Shown here piece by piece: positions 1-8,714 of a DNA stretch of 64,000 bases. The notes beneath the pieces were generated by a model that was not told the origin of the DNA, made no database searches, and was given only the letters and a program-made list of their open reading frames with translations. Positions within the stretch are counted from its first letter, which is position 1, and every line of letters starts with the position of its first letter. Source of the DNA: Aeromicrobium sp. Sec7.5 (GTDB lineage Bacteria > Actinomycetota > Actinomycetes > Propionibacteriales > Nocardioidaceae). Made by a program: the position numbers and the translations under genes. The stretch lies in contig NZ_JBAJIJ010000001.1 in assembly GCF_036867135.1 (NCBI RefSeq), positions 2,232,001 to 2,296,000 of the forward strand, given 5' to 3'.

Positions 1-1843
1 AGTACGGGAACGAGTTGCTCGTCGTGTAGCCGTCCACGATCCAGACCACGCGACCGTCGACGACGGCCGGGTAGACGTCGCCGTCGACCGTGAGCCACGG
101 CGCGACCTTCTCGACGCGCTGACGCGGCTCGCGGTCGTAGAGGATCTTGGACTCGGAGTTCACGCGGTCCGACAGCACGATGTTCGGCTCGTTGAACTTG
201 ACCGCGTACAGCACCTGGCGGAAGAGGCCGCCGATGCCGACGCCACCGTCGCCGTCGTAGGTGTTCTGCGTCGCCTGCGCGTCGCCGTCGGTGCCGGCGT
301 CGTCGGCGGCGTCACTGGAGCTGCCACCACGCGGGATGTCGACCTCGATCGGATCGGCGCCCTCGGGGCGACCGACGATCGAGTAGCTCGGCGAGTTCTC
401 GCCGAAGTAGATGCGCGGCGGAATGTCGGTCTCGATCTGACCGACGGGCGGGATGTCCTGCACGGCCCACACGGGCTCACCCTGCTCACCGCGCTGGTTG
501 CCGTACGCGGCGATGACGCCGTAGCCGTGCGTGTAGACCGTGTGGTCGTTCGACCACGTGCGCTGGCTCTCCTGCAGACCGGCCAGGTCGACCTCGCGCG
601 CGGCGATGATGACGTCCTGCGGGACGTCGCTGCCCTCGAGGAGGTAGCGGTCGACGTCGAGGGTCTGCGGGACGGTGTAGTAACCACGGACCTGCTGCAG
701 CTGCTGGAACGCGTCGGAGATGAGCGTGGGGTCGAGAAGGCGGCTGCTGACCCGGGACTCGGCCGATCCCGCGAGCTCCTCGGGCGTCAGCTCGGTCTTG
801 GCCGTGTAGTCCTCGGTCTCGGAGTCGGCCACCCCGTAGGCCTCGCGCGTCGCGTCGATGTTCTTCGCGATGTACGGGCCCTCACGGTCCGGCTCGGACG
901 GGCGGACCTGGAACGACTGCATCGCGTACGGCCAGATGCCACCGATCACGATGGAGGCCACCAGCAGGCCCGCCAGCCCCAGGCCGGGCAGGACCCACGA
1001 CTTCAGGAAGATCATCGCGAAGAACAGCAGCGCCACGACGATCGCCACGATCGCGAGCACGTTGCGCGCGGGGATGCGGGCCATCGCGTCGGTGTAGCCG
1101 ATGCCGTCGAACAGCGACGAGTTGCCGACCGCGTACCCGTAGCGGTCGAGGTAGTAGCTGAAGGCCCGCAGCAGCAGGCCGATGCCGACCACGACCGACA
1201 GGTGCACCTGAGCGGCGCGCGAGACGTGGATGCCGCCGATGACCCGGATGCCGCCGAAGACGTAGAGCGTGAACGCCGTGACGATGAACGCCACGACGAC
1301 GGTCGTGAACCCGAACGTCGACAGGAAGCGGAACCACGGGTAGTCGAAGACGAAGAACCCGATGTCGCGCGAGAAGTGCGCGTCGGTCACGCCGAACGAG
1401 CCGCCCGCCCGCCAGAGCTGGAACGTCTGCCACTGGCCCTGGGCGACCGAGCCCGCGAACGCCGCGAGCACCAGCGCGCCGACGATCGTGATGGGACGCA
1501 GGATCGGCGACAGCGCCTGGCGGTACCGGAACGCCGGGTCGTCACGCCGGATCGGCGGGTTCTCGGGGCGGAAGCGCCACGCGAGGTAGGCGCTGCCGAC
1601 GACGAACAGCGCGAACAGCAGACCGAAGGCCGCGAACATGCCGATGCGCGTCAGCAGCACCTTGGTGAAGACGTCGGTGTAGCCGACGGACTTGTACCAC
1701 AGGCGGTCGGTGTAGATGTTCGTGAAGATCGACCCGAGGAAGATCAGCACGGCCACCGTGACGAGCGTCGGCACCAGCACACGGCGGCGTCGCTCCGGGG
1801 CGTTCTGGACGGGCTGGTCGGGGGTACCGAAGATGTCGCTCAC
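1..1843 (-). CDS. UPF0182 family membrane protein (C-terminus cut by window edge)
   Basis: Partial gene read leftwards from a GTG at 1843; about 614 residues are visible and the C-terminus lies beyond base 1. UPF0182 proteins are large actinobacterial membrane proteins of unknown function, usually near 1,000 residues. The visible part begins VSDIFGTPDQ, has a basic stretch and then several hydrophobic helices within the first 320 residues, followed by a long soluble, probably extracytoplasmic region. It follows the PPA1309 gene by 52 bp on the same strand, the order seen at M. tuberculosis Rv3193c-Rv3194c. A CAGGAG sequence about 11 bases upstream supports the start. The family call rests on the N-terminal pattern and context; no biochemical role can be read from it. 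Confidence 0.85.
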   Translation of the reverse strand, partial: MSDIFGTPDQPVQNAPERRRRVLVPTLVTVAVLIFLGSIFTNIYTDRLWYKSVGYTDVFTKVLLTRIGMFAAFGLLFALFVVGSAYLAWRFRPENPPIRRDDPAFRYRQALSPILRPITIVGALVLAAFAGSVAQGQWQTFQLWRAGGSFGVTDAHFSRDIGFFVFDYPWFRFLSTFGFTTVVVAFIVTAFTLYVFGGIRVIGGIHVSRAAQVHLSVVVGIGLLLRAFSYYLDRYGYAVGNSSLFDGIGYTDAMARIPARNVLAIVAIVVALLFFAMIFLKSWVLPGLGLAGLLVASIVIGGIWPYAMQSFQVRPSEPDREGPYIAKNIDATREAYGVADSETEDYTAKTELTPEELAGSAESRVSSRLLDPTLISDAFQQLQQVRGYYTVPQTLDVDRYLLEGSDVPQDVIIAAREVDLAGLQESQRTWSNDHTVYTHGYGVIAAYGNQRGEQGEPVWAVQDIPPVGQIETDIPPRIYFGENSPSYSIVGRPEGADPIEVDIPRGGSSSDAADDAGTDGDAQATQNTYDGDGGVGIGGLFRQVLYAVKFNEPNIVLSDRVNSESKILYDREPRQRVEKVAPWLTVDGDVYPAVVDGRVVWIVDGYTTSNSFPY

Positions 1844-1895
1844 AGCGTCACTGGGCTCCTGCGTAGGGATGAGTCCGTGGATCCCGAACTGTACG

Positions 1896-2477
1896 TCACG
1901 CGTCCCCAACGAGGGTCTGGCCGAGCAGCGCCACCAGTCCGGGGACCAGGTCAGGGCCCTCGAGCAGGTCGGAGTCGGAGTCCTCGTCGGGCGCACCGCG
2001 GCCGCGCACGGCGCTGTGCGAGGTCCCGCCGCGGAGCACCGCCGCGACGAGCCTGACCTCCTGGCGGTCCGGGTGGGCCGCCAGCACGGCCGCAGCCTCG
2101 GCGGGGTCGTCGGGCAGGCCCTCCTCGGCCTCCGGCGGGACCATGAACCGCTCGATCACCGCGGCGCAGCCGTGCACCTCGTCGGGCCAGGTCAGCCGGG
2201 TCAGGGCCGACTCGAAGTCGTCGGCGGGCACGCCGTCCTGCTCGATCGGCGTGAAGGAACCGTCGGAGCCGTCGCCGACCTGGTCGGCCAGCGCCGGCTG
2301 CTTCGCCACGAGCTCGGCGGTGCGGACCAGCGCGAACAAGCGGGGTGGCTGGTCCCAGCCCGCCTCGGCGACGTGCTGCTCGATCTCGAGCGCGGCGCGG
2401 CGCAGGGGCGAGTCGGGGTGGAGCTCGAGGACCCCGTCGTCGCCAGGGAGATCACCAGCGGGAGGCAGTGTGGTCAT
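1896..2477 (-). CDS. PPA1309 family protein
   Basis: A 193-residue soluble, acidic protein beginning MTTLPPAGDLPG. It resembles the PPA1309 family, which is restricted to actinobacteria and has no known function; the central TRLTWPDEVHGCAAVIERF and the later HPDRQEVRLVAAVLRGG stretches are what I recognise. Its ATG overlaps the TGA of the upstream PDZ/Lon-like protease by four bases (ATGA), so the two are almost certainly translated together, and UPF0182 follows 52 bp later. There is no signal peptide or membrane segment, so it should be cytoplasmic. Tight linkage to a membrane protease and a large membrane protein suggests a shared envelope role, but that is inference. Confidence 0.8.
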   Translation of the reverse strand: MTTLPPAGDLPGDDGVLELHPDSPLRRAALEIEQHVAEAGWDQPPRLFALVRTAELVAKQPALADQVGDGSDGSFTPIEQDGVPADDFESALTRLTWPDEVHGCAAVIERFMVPPEAEEGLPDDPAEAAAVLAAHPDRQEVRLVAAVLRGGTSHSAVRGRGAPDEDSDSDLLEGPDLVPGLVALLGQTLVGDA

Positions 2478-3583
2478 GAGCAGCTCGGGACCTTCGCGTC
2501 GGGATCCTCGGCGAGCGTCTCCAGCGAGGCGATCGCGTCGTCGAGGTCGGTGATCTTGACCAACGTCATGCCGAAGTCGTCGCCGTCCTCGGCCTCGGCG
2601 CAGTTGTCGGCGGGCACGAGGAAGACCTCGGCACCGTCGGCGTTCGCGCCTGCCATCTTCTGGCGCACCCCGCCGATCGGGCCGACCACGCCGTCCGGGG
2701 AGATCTCGCCCGTGCCGGCGATCCGCCGGCCGCCCGTCAGGCTGCCGGGAGTCAGCAGGTCGTAGATCGCGAGGGCGAACATCGTGCCGGCGCTGGGCCC
2801 GCCGACCGAGTCGCCCACGTTGTTGTCGATCTGCACGGGCAGGTCGAACCGCGAGGCGAGGCTGACGCCGATCCGCGGGACCTCGGGGTCGTCCGCGGCG
2901 GGCTTGGTCGTGATCGCGACGTCCTGCGGCGCACCGTCACGCTCGACCGAGAGCGTCACGACGTCACCCGGCGTCACGGCCGAGACCGCCTCGACCGCCT
3001 GCTGGGGCGTGGCGACGGCCGAGCCGTCGACCGCGACGACCACGTCGCCGCTCTCCAGGAGGTCGACCGAGGCGCCGTCCTCCGCGACCTCGCCGATCTC
3101 CACCTGCTCGGGCACCTCGTAGCCCAGCGCCCGAAGGGCCGCGACCGTCGAGTTGTCCTTGGAGGACGCGAGCTGCGCGGCCGACTGGGCGTCGGACTCC
3201 TCGGCGGTCTCGCCCTCCGGGTAGAGGAAGTCCTTCGGCACGACCCGGACGTCGGAGTCGAAGTAGGCCAGCAGGGCCTCGCTGAACCCGACCTTGCCGT
3301 CCGGACCGGTGACCGACACGGTCGTGAAGTCGAGCGCGCCGTCGGTCGGGTACGTCGCCACACCGCCCTCGACGGCGAGCATCGGCTCGCCGTTGAACTC
3401 GCCGAGGGTGTCGAACACCGGACCCGGCTGCAGGGTCGCGTACGGCACCGGCAGCATGAACGCGACGATCGTCAGCAGGATCGTGGTGACGGCGGCCACC
3501 ACGACCGTGACGTAGCGGCGGCTGACGGAGGGTTCGAAGCCGATCCAGGGATCGTGATCGGGCTGTGGAGGGGTCAGGGACAC
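2474..3583 (-). CDS. YlbL-type membrane-anchored PDZ and Lon-like serine protease
   Basis: A 369-residue protein with one N-terminal membrane helix (about residues 22-45, VTVVVAAVTTILLTIVAF), a central PDZ domain (about 130-220) and a C-terminal Lon-type (S16) proteolytic domain. The catalytic serine lies in GGPSAGTMFAL and the partner lysine in RQKMAGANADG, as expected for the Ser-Lys dyad. The protease part should face outside the membrane. The start is GTG 3583 rather than the earlier in-frame GTG 3604, because TATCGT at 3590-3595 lies six bases before it, which suits a leaderless transcript. The gene is divergent from the DUF2342 hydrolase and overlaps PPA1309 by four bases. It matches the position and type of Rv3194c. 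Substrates are unknown. Confidence 0.88.
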   Translation of the reverse strand: MSLTPPQPDHDPWIGFEPSVSRRYVTVVVAAVTTILLTIVAFMLPVPYATLQPGPVFDTLGEFNGEPMLAVEGGVATYPTDGALDFTTVSVTGPDGKVGFSEALLAYFDSDVRVVPKDFLYPEGETAEESDAQSAAQLASSKDNSTVAALRALGYEVPEQVEIGEVAEDGASVDLLESGDVVVAVDGSAVATPQQAVEAVSAVTPGDVVTLSVERDGAPQDVAITTKPAADDPEVPRIGVSLASRFDLPVQIDNNVGDSVGGPSAGTMFALAIYDLLTPGSLTGGRRIAGTGEISPDGVVGPIGGVRQKMAGANADGAEVFLVPADNCAEAEDGDDFGMTLVKITDLDDAIASLETLAEDPDAKVPSCS

Positions 3584-3589
3584 GGGCCC

Positions 3590-3595
3590 ACGATA
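3590..3595 (-). promoter_or_regulatory. -10 element TATCGT, leaderless start of YlbL-type protease
   Basis: TATCGT on the minus strand sits six bases before GTG 3583. No Shine-Dalgarno sequence is present, so transcription probably begins at the start codon. Confidence 0.65.
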
Positions 3596-3622
3596 GGGCC
3601 GCACTGGTTGGGGTGAGCCGGA

Positions 3623-3628
3623 TATCGT
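3623..3628 (+). promoter_or_regulatory. -10 element TATCGT, leaderless start of DUF2342 gene
   Basis: TATCGT lies six bases before ATG 3635. It mirrors the divergent promoter at 3590-3595, with only 27 bp between the two hexamers. Confidence 0.65.
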
Positions 3629-3634
3629 GGCTCC

Positions 3635-4987
3635 ATGTCAGACCATGACGCAGACCGCCCCGACGACTCCGGCGACGACACCCCGCAGAACCCTTTCGCG
3701 GGCACGCCGTTCGAGGCCCTCTTCTCGCAGTTCGGCATGCCCGGACAGTCCGGCGCAGCCGGCCCGTCCGGATTCCTGCCGAACGGTCCGTCCGGGGGTG
3801 CGGCACCCGACCTCAATGCCCTGATGGCCCAGGTCCAGCGGATGTTCCAGCCCCACGACGGCACGGTCGACGCCTCGGTCACGCTCGAGGTGGCTCGCCA
3901 CACCACGGCGGGAGCCGGACCCGATCCGTCGCCCACCGCCGCCGAGCAGGCCGCCGTGGCCGACGCGGTGCAGCTCGCTGAGATGTGGCTCGACCACGCC
4001 ACCGAGCTGCCGCGCGGCGCCACCACCGCGGCCCCGTGGAGCCGTGCGGAGTGGATCGAGCACACCGCCGACACGTGGCACACCCTGGCCGAGCCCGTCG
4101 CCGAGCACGTCGTCGAGGCGATGAGCCAGGCCATGCCCGACGAGATCAAGGCCATGGCTGGCCCCCTGATCGGCATGCTGTCGCAGGCCGGGAGCGCCAT
4201 GTTCGCCCAGCAGCTCGGACGCGGCCTCGGTGAGCTCGCCGGCGAGGTGCTCAGCTCGACCGACATCGGACTCCCGCTCGGACCCACCGGCGTCGCCGCC
4301 GTGCTGCCGGCCAACCTCGCCGCGTTCGGCGACGGGCTCGAGCTGCGCACCTCGGACGTCCTGCTCTACGTCGTGCTCCGCGAGTGCGCCCACCACCGCC
4401 TGTTCGCGGCAGCACCGTGGCTCAAGGGCGCCCTCGTGACCGCCGTCGAGGAGTACGGCCGCGGCACCCGGATCGACCTGGAGGCCATCGAGCGTCGGGC
4501 CGCCGAGTTCGACCCGTCACGACCGCAGGAGATCGTCGACGCGCTGCAGAACGGCCTGTTCGACCCCGAGCCCACTCCCGACCAGCAGCAGGCGCTCGCA
4601 CGGCTGGAGCACCTGCTGGCCCTCGTCGAGGGCTGGGTCGACGAGGTCGTCACGCAGGCCACGCACGACCGCATGCCGGCCGCCGTCGCGCTCGCCGAGA
4701 CGATGCGTCGCCGTCGCGCCAGCGGCGGACCCGCGGAGCAGACCTTCGCCAGCCTCGTCGGGCTCCAGCTGCGGCCGCGGCGTCTGCGCGACGCCGTCAA
4801 CCTCTGGGCGGCCGTGCGCGACCGTCAGGGCGCCGAGGCCCGCGACCGCTTCTGGCAGCACCCCGACGTGCTGCCCGGGCCTGCTGACCTCGACGACCCG
4901 CTGGGCTTCGCCGAGCCGCGCTCCACGGAGGACGGCGCCGACCCGTTCGACGACGAGCTGCGTCGCCTGCTCGACGACGACGCGTGA
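3635..4987 (+). CDS. DUF2342 zinc-dependent metalloprotease-like hydrolase
   Basis: A 450-residue protein of the DUF2342 family, annotated in actinobacteria as a zinc-dependent metalloprotease or 'F420 biosynthesis associated' hydrolase. The first 45 residues are disordered, with many D, G and P. The family core appears from about residue 110 on, with the predicted helical motif LLYVVLRECAHHRLF (about 243-257) as the candidate metal-binding region (E..H type), then acidic helices to the C-terminus. The start is ATG 3635, preceded by TATCGT at six bases. It overlaps the downstream Nudix gene by four bases (GTGA). The position matches Rv3195. The protease activity is a family annotation; I see no classical HExxH. 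Confidence 0.85.
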   Translation: MSDHDADRPDDSGDDTPQNPFAGTPFEALFSQFGMPGQSGAAGPSGFLPNGPSGGAAPDLNALMAQVQRMFQPHDGTVDASVTLEVARHTTAGAGPDPSPTAAEQAAVADAVQLAEMWLDHATELPRGATTAAPWSRAEWIEHTADTWHTLAEPVAEHVVEAMSQAMPDEIKAMAGPLIGMLSQAGSAMFAQQLGRGLGELAGEVLSSTDIGLPLGPTGVAAVLPANLAAFGDGLELRTSDVLLYVVLRECAHHRLFAAAPWLKGALVTAVEEYGRGTRIDLEAIERRAAEFDPSRPQEIVDALQNGLFDPEPTPDQQQALARLEHLLALVEGWVDEVVTQATHDRMPAAVALAETMRRRRASGGPAEQTFASLVGLQLRPRRLRDAVNLWAAVRDRQGAEARDRFWQHPDVLPGPADLDDPLGFAEPRSTEDGADPFDDELRRLLDDDA

Positions 4988-5538
4988 CCGAGGACCTCCA
5001 CGCCGACGCCGTCGCGACGCTCACGGCGTGGCGGGCCCCCGACCACGAGCAGGAGCGCCTCCGCCAGACCTACCTCGCGGTGCTGGCCGAGCGCGACGAC
5101 GCGATGTACCGGTCGAGCCGCCCCGACCACCTGACGGGCAGCGTCCTGGTGTTCTCGGCCGACCACCGGCAGGTCCTGCTGACGTTGCACGGCAAGGCGG
5201 GTCTGTGGCTCCAGACCGGCGGCCACTGCGAGGAGACCGACACCACGCTCGCCGGTGCGGCCCGGCGCGAGGGCGTCGAGGAGTCCGGCATCGACGACCT
5301 CGCGATCGACCCCGTCCCGGTGCTCCTGTCCCGGCACGCGGTGCCGTTCTGCGTGCCGGGTGGGCACCACCTCGACGTGCAGCTCGTCGCGGTCGCGCCC
5401 CAGGGCGCCACGGCGGTGCGGTCCGAGGAGTCCGAGGACCTGCGCTGGTTCGGCGTCGACGACCTGCCCGCCGCCACCGACGACGACGTGCGACGCCTCG
5501 TCAGCGCTGGTGGGCGACGCCTTCGAGGAAACCCCTAG
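4984..5538 (+). CDS. Nudix hydrolase
   Basis: A 184-residue Nudix protein. The box GGHCEETDTTLAGAARREG followed by VEESGI (about residues 79-103) fits G-x5-E-x7-REUxEExGU, including the metal-binding glutamates. Nudix enzymes cleave nucleoside diphosphates linked to another group; the N-terminal helix with HEQERLRQTYL and the YRSSRPDHLTGSVLV strand resemble a widespread actinobacterial subgroup whose substrate is not known. It starts at GTG 4984, overlapping the DUF2342 stop by four bases, so the two form an operon. Its end overlaps the end of the convergent YgjP-like gene by 38 bp. No signal peptide; cytoplasmic. Confidence 0.88.
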   Translation: MTEDLHADAVATLTAWRAPDHEQERLRQTYLAVLAERDDAMYRSSRPDHLTGSVLVFSADHRQVLLTLHGKAGLWLQTGGHCEETDTTLAGAARREGVEESGIDDLAIDPVPVLLSRHAVPFCVPGGHHLDVQLVAVAPQGATAVRSEESEDLRWFGVDDLPAATDDDVRRLVSAGGRRLRGNP

Positions 5539-5992
5539 CGCGTTCGGCCCGCGGAAAGCGACCGAGCTCCTGCCAGAACTCGGGCGTGTGACCGCCGGGC
5601 ACCACGAGGTGCACGAGCTCGTGGAGCAGGACGTAGTCGACGACCCATTCCGGCAGGTCGCGCACGTGGTGCGAGATCCGGACCTCGCCCGTGGACGGGG
5701 TGCACGACCCCCAGCGGGCGTGCTGGTTGGTGACCCAGCGCACCGAGGAGGGTCGGGCCCGGCCGTCGAGGTACCGCGCCGACAACCGTGCCGCCCGACC
5801 CAGGAGGTCGTCGCCGCTCAGGACCTCTCGCTGCTCGCGTGCGGTGACCTTGGCGACGAGCGAGTCGACGAGCCGCTGCTCCTCGGTGGGGTCGAGCCCG
5901 GCGGGCACCATGACGACGAGACGGTCCCCCTCGCGCCGCGCCTGCACGGTGCGCCGACGGCGGGCCGAGCGCCGGATCTCCACGTCCTCCAC
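5501..5992 (-). CDS. YgjP/SprT-like zinc metallopeptidase (DUF45)
   Basis: A short metallopeptidase of the YgjP-like (DUF45/M48-related) family: LLHELVHLVVPGGHTPEFW contains the HExxH zinc site, and RWGSCTPSTGEVRIS upstream is the family's usual WGSC motif. A long open frame extends upstream to 6199, but the first 69 residues do not resemble the family. The GTG at 5992 gives 163 residues, and TACCCT lies seven bases upstream (6000-6005), so I take it as a leaderless start. The gene is convergent with the Nudix gene, with overlapping ends. Related proteins are thought to be intracellular peptidases or nucleic-acid associated; the role here is unknown. Confidence 0.82.
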   Translation of the reverse strand: MEDVEIRRSARRRRTVQARREGDRLVVMVPAGLDPTEEQRLVDSLVAKVTAREQREVLSGDDLLGRAARLSARYLDGRARPSSVRWVTNQHARWGSCTPSTGEVRISHHVRDLPEWVVDYVLLHELVHLVVPGGHTPEFWQELGRFPRAERARGFLEGVAHQR

Positions 5993-5999
5993 GACGCCG

Positions 6000-6005
6000 A
6001 GGGTA
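6000..6005 (-). promoter_or_regulatory. -10 element TACCCT, leaderless start of YgjP-like gene
   Basis: TACCCT on the minus strand is seven bases before GTG 5992, with no ribosome binding site. It decides the start among several upstream in-frame codons. Confidence 0.55.
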
Positions 6006-6228
6006 CGAGGTGGGACCGACGGCCGCCGCCACTTGCCCACACCGTGTCCACCGGTGCGTCCACACCGCACGCGGCGATTCCCCCAGGCCGTCCCCAGGTT
6101 TATCCACAGCGGTGGACAGAGATTTCCGGAAACGCTTGACGCATTGCCTCCCCCGTCGTAGGCCTCGCTGACCCTATGCTCCCATGTGACCGGCGTCACA
6201 ACGACGTCGGCGAACGAAGGAGTCGACC

Positions 6229-6387
6229 ATGTCGGAGACCTGGAGCGGTGAGTTCTACTGCGTGAAGTGCCGCGAGAAGCGCGAGGCCAGCGGCTCGATC
6301 GAGGTCAACGCGAAGGGCACCAAGCTCGCCAAGGGGGTCTGCCCGGTGTGCTCCACGAACCTGACCCGCATCCTGGGCAAGGCCTGA
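6229..6387 (+). CDS. DUF5679 small zinc-ribbon protein
   Basis: A 52-residue protein starting MSETWSGEFYCVKCREKREA. Two CxxC pairs (C11/C14 and C38/C41) form a compact zinc ribbon, the hallmark of DUF5679 proteins. An AAGGAG site six bases before the ATG supports translation. It precedes the ThiF-like gene and lies within the block that matches Rv3195-Rv3197, where a comparable small gene (Rv3196A) is annotated. The family's function is unknown; nucleic-acid or protein binding would suit a lone zinc ribbon. Confidence 0.85.
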   Translation: MSETWSGEFYCVKCREKREASGSIEVNAKGTKLAKGVCPVCSTNLTRILGKA

Positions 6388-6457
6388 CCCGCGCCGTCTG
6401 GACGCCGGCTGTGGACGACCGCGTGACGCGCCGGGCCGGCGACCCGAGGCTGGGCGC

Positions 6458-7351
6458 ATGGTCCGACGCCCCGCACTCGCCCCTGGCACCCACCTGACCC
6501 GCCACGACGCCCGCCGGCTGCGCCTCGGGTCGCACCCCGGCGTCGTCGTCGACGACTCCGCACTGCTGCGTGCCGTGGTGGCCGCCATCGACGGCGTGCG
6601 GACCCGCGACGTCGTCTGCGCTGCAGCCGCCGAGACCGCGGGGTGCCAGCTCGACGAGGCACAGGCGCTGCTCGACGACCTGGTCCGTCGCGGCGCCGTC
6701 GTCGACGCGCAGGCGTGGATCAGGTGTCGGGCGCCCCGGGACGAGGTCGCCGCGGCGGTGCTGCGCGGCCGCGACCCGGCCGCCATGACGGCTCGCGCAC
6801 GCACGGTGCTGGCCGTGCACGCCGGGCCGGGATGTCACGACCTCGCCGACCTGGTGCGGCTCGGGGCCCGCATCGGCGGACTCGCGGTGCGCGCCGACCG
6901 CCCGGCCGACGTCCTGGTCGTGCTGACCGCGGGTGAGCCCCACCGCGACACGGTCGAGGCGCTCGTGGGCACCGGAGCCACGGTGCTGCCCGTCGTGCTC
7001 GACGAGGGCCGTTGCGTCGTGGGCCCCTGGATCGACGCGGGGCGCACCCCCTGCCTGCGCTGCGCCGATCACGCCCGCGCCTCGTGGGCCACCGGGTGGG
7101 CCGGACACTGGCCGTCGCTGGACCGTCCGGACCGCCCGCACGCCGTCGGCGCGGAGCTGGCCCAGGCCGTCGCCGCCCTGGTCGTGTCGGACGTCTTGGC
7201 CGCCTGCGACCGCCAAGCGGTCAGGACGGTGGGAGCCCGACTCACGATCGGACCCGAACCGACCCGCGCCACGCGCCTGGCCGTGGCCTTCCATCCGGAC
7301 TGCCCGTGCCACCTGCTCACCACGCACGTCGCGGAGTCGCCCGTATCCTGA
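6458..7351 (+). CDS. ThiF/TOMM-cyclodehydratase-like protein (Rv3196 type)
   Basis: A 297-residue protein. Its C-terminal half resembles the E1-like fold of ThiF and of TOMM leader-binding cyclodehydratase subunits: VVGPWIDAGRTPCLRCADH followed by helices ending near CPCHLLTTH. The paired cysteines in CLRC and CPC could bind zinc. The N-terminal part (LRAVVAAIDGVRTRDVVCAAA) looks like a small winged-helix module. I see no ATP-binding GxGxxG, so adenylation is doubtful. It sits between DUF5679 and the AarF-like kinase, as Rv3196 does in M. tuberculosis. No precursor peptide or modification cluster is nearby, so I do not call it a bacteriocin gene. ATG 6458 has no clear ribosome binding site. 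Confidence 0.65.
   Translation: MVRRPALAPGTHLTRHDARRLRLGSHPGVVVDDSALLRAVVAAIDGVRTRDVVCAAAAETAGCQLDEAQALLDDLVRRGAVVDAQAWIRCRAPRDEVAAAVLRGRDPAAMTARARTVLAVHAGPGCHDLADLVRLGARIGGLAVRADRPADVLVVLTAGEPHRDTVEALVGTGATVLPVVLDEGRCVVGPWIDAGRTPCLRCADHARASWATGWAGHWPSLDRPDRPHAVGAELAQAVAALVVSDVLAACDRQAVRTVGARLTIGPEPTRATRLAVAFHPDCPCHLLTTHVAESPVS
7344..7349 (+). promoter_or_regulatory. -10 element TATCCT, leaderless start of AarF-like kinase
   Basis: TATCCT lies inside the last codons of the ThiF-like gene, six bases before GTG 7356. This gives the kinase its own promoter. Confidence 0.6.
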
Positions 7352-7355
7352 ATGC

Positions 7356-8714
7356 GTGGCACAGGGCGATGACAACGACGGCCGCAAGAAGGGCGTCATG
7401 CCGGGCAGCGCCTTCGGGCGCACCGCTCGCCTCGCCGCGCTGCCCGTGGGCTTCGCGGGGCGCGCCACCCTCGGTGTCGGCAAGCGCATGGTCGGCCGCC
7501 CGGCGCAGGCCGTGCTGACCGACGTCCAGCGTCGTACCGCCGACCAGATCTTCTCCGTCCTGGGCGAGCTCAAGGGCGGCGCGATGAAGTTCGGGCAGGC
7601 CATGAGCGTGTTCGAGGCGGCCCTGCCCGACGAGCTGGCCGGGCCCTATCGCGAGGCGCTCACCAAGCTGCAGGACGCCGCTCCCGCGATGCCGGCCTCC
7701 ACGGTGCACGGAGTGCTCCAGAACGAGCTCGGCGACTTCTGGCGCGACCGGTTCAGCTCGTTCGACGACACGCCCGTCGCTGCGGCCTCGATCGGTCAGG
7801 TCCACCGCGCCGTGTGGGCCGACGGCCGCGACGTCGCCGTCAAGATCCAGTACCCCGGCGCCGCCCGTGCCCTCCGGGCCGACCTGCGGCAGATCGCGCG
7901 GCTGTCGCGCCTGTTCTCGGTCCTCGCCCCCGGTCTCGACGTCAAGCCCCTGATCGCCGAGCTGCAGGCGCGCGTCGAGGAGGAGCTCGACTACTCGCTC
8001 GAGGCCGCGTCCCAGACGGTCTTCGCCACCGCCTACGCCGGCGACCCCGTGTACGCCGTGCCCGGCGTCGTGGCCCACACCGAGCGGGTGCTGGTCACGG
8101 AGTGGCTCGAGAGCACCGGATCCCTGGCCCAGGTCATCGCGAGCGGGACCCAGCAGGAGCGCGACACCCACGGTGAGCAGTTCGTGCGGTTCCTGATCGG
8201 CAGCCCGCGCCGGTGCGGCCTGCTGCACGCCGACCCCCACCCCGGCAACTTCCGCACGTTGGCCGACGGGCGGCTCGGCGTCGTCGACTTCGGTGCCGTC
8301 GCGCGCCTCGAGGGCGGGTTCCCGCCCGCGATCGGCACCCTCCTGCGCAAGGCCGTGTCGGGCGACGCCGAGGCGGTGTCGCAGGGCCTGCGCGACGAAG
8401 GCTTCATCCGGGCCGGGGTGAAGATCGACCCCGAGACGCTCGCGGCCTACGTCGGACCGTTCTTCGAGCCCGCCACGGTCGACGAGTTCAGCTTCAGCCG
8501 CGCGTGGCTGCGGGAGCAGATGACTCGCGTCACGGCGCCGGGGGCCGAGGGCATGGGTACCGCGATGAAGGTCAACCTGCCGCCCGAGTACCTGTTGATC
8601 CACCGCGTCTGGACCGGGGCGATCGGGGTGCTGAGCCAGCTCGAGGCCACCGCGCCCTTCAAGCAGATCCTCGAGGAGGAGCTACCGGGCTTCGCCGACG
8701 ATGTCGAGCAGTGA
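7356..8714 (+). CDS. AarF/UbiB (ABC1) family atypical kinase
   Basis: A 452-residue ABC1/UbiB kinase-like protein, often mislabelled as an ABC transporter. It shows the family-specific GGAMKFGQAMS (KxGQ) motif, the alanine-rich AAASIGQVH nucleotide loop, VAVKIQYPG with the lysine, the HADPHPGNF catalytic loop and VVDFGAV metal motif. UbiB-type proteins are ATPases linked to isoprenoid lipid handling; in actinobacteria the partner is unknown. The start is GTG 7356 with TATCCT six bases before it; the open frame continues upstream but is not part of the protein. Its end overlaps the end of convergent uvrD2 by 33 bp. It matches Rv3197. Confidence 0.88.
   Translation: MAQGDDNDGRKKGVMPGSAFGRTARLAALPVGFAGRATLGVGKRMVGRPAQAVLTDVQRRTADQIFSVLGELKGGAMKFGQAMSVFEAALPDELAGPYREALTKLQDAAPAMPASTVHGVLQNELGDFWRDRFSSFDDTPVAAASIGQVHRAVWADGRDVAVKIQYPGAARALRADLRQIARLSRLFSVLAPGLDVKPLIAELQARVEEELDYSLEAASQTVFATAYAGDPVYAVPGVVAHTERVLVTEWLESTGSLAQVIASGTQQERDTHGEQFVRFLIGSPRRCGLLHADPHPGNFRTLADGRLGVVDFGAVARLEGGFPPAIGTLLRKAVSGDAEAVSQGLRDEGFIRAGVKIDPETLAAYVGPFFEPATVDEFSFSRAWLREQMTRVTAPGAEGMGTAMKVNLPPEYLLIHRVWTGAIGVLSQLEATAPFKQILEEELPGFADDVEQ

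Noticed and set aside
527..2056. 509-residue open frame on the plus strand opposite UPF0182
   Set aside because: Composition is arginine- and histidine-rich with no fold; it is the antisense shadow of a recognisable membrane protein with correct codon bias.
6458..7351. A RiPP/TOMM biosynthesis cluster around the ThiF-like gene
   Set aside because: No precursor peptide, YcaO or dehydrogenase gene is nearby, and the gene has a conserved housekeeping neighbourhood instead.
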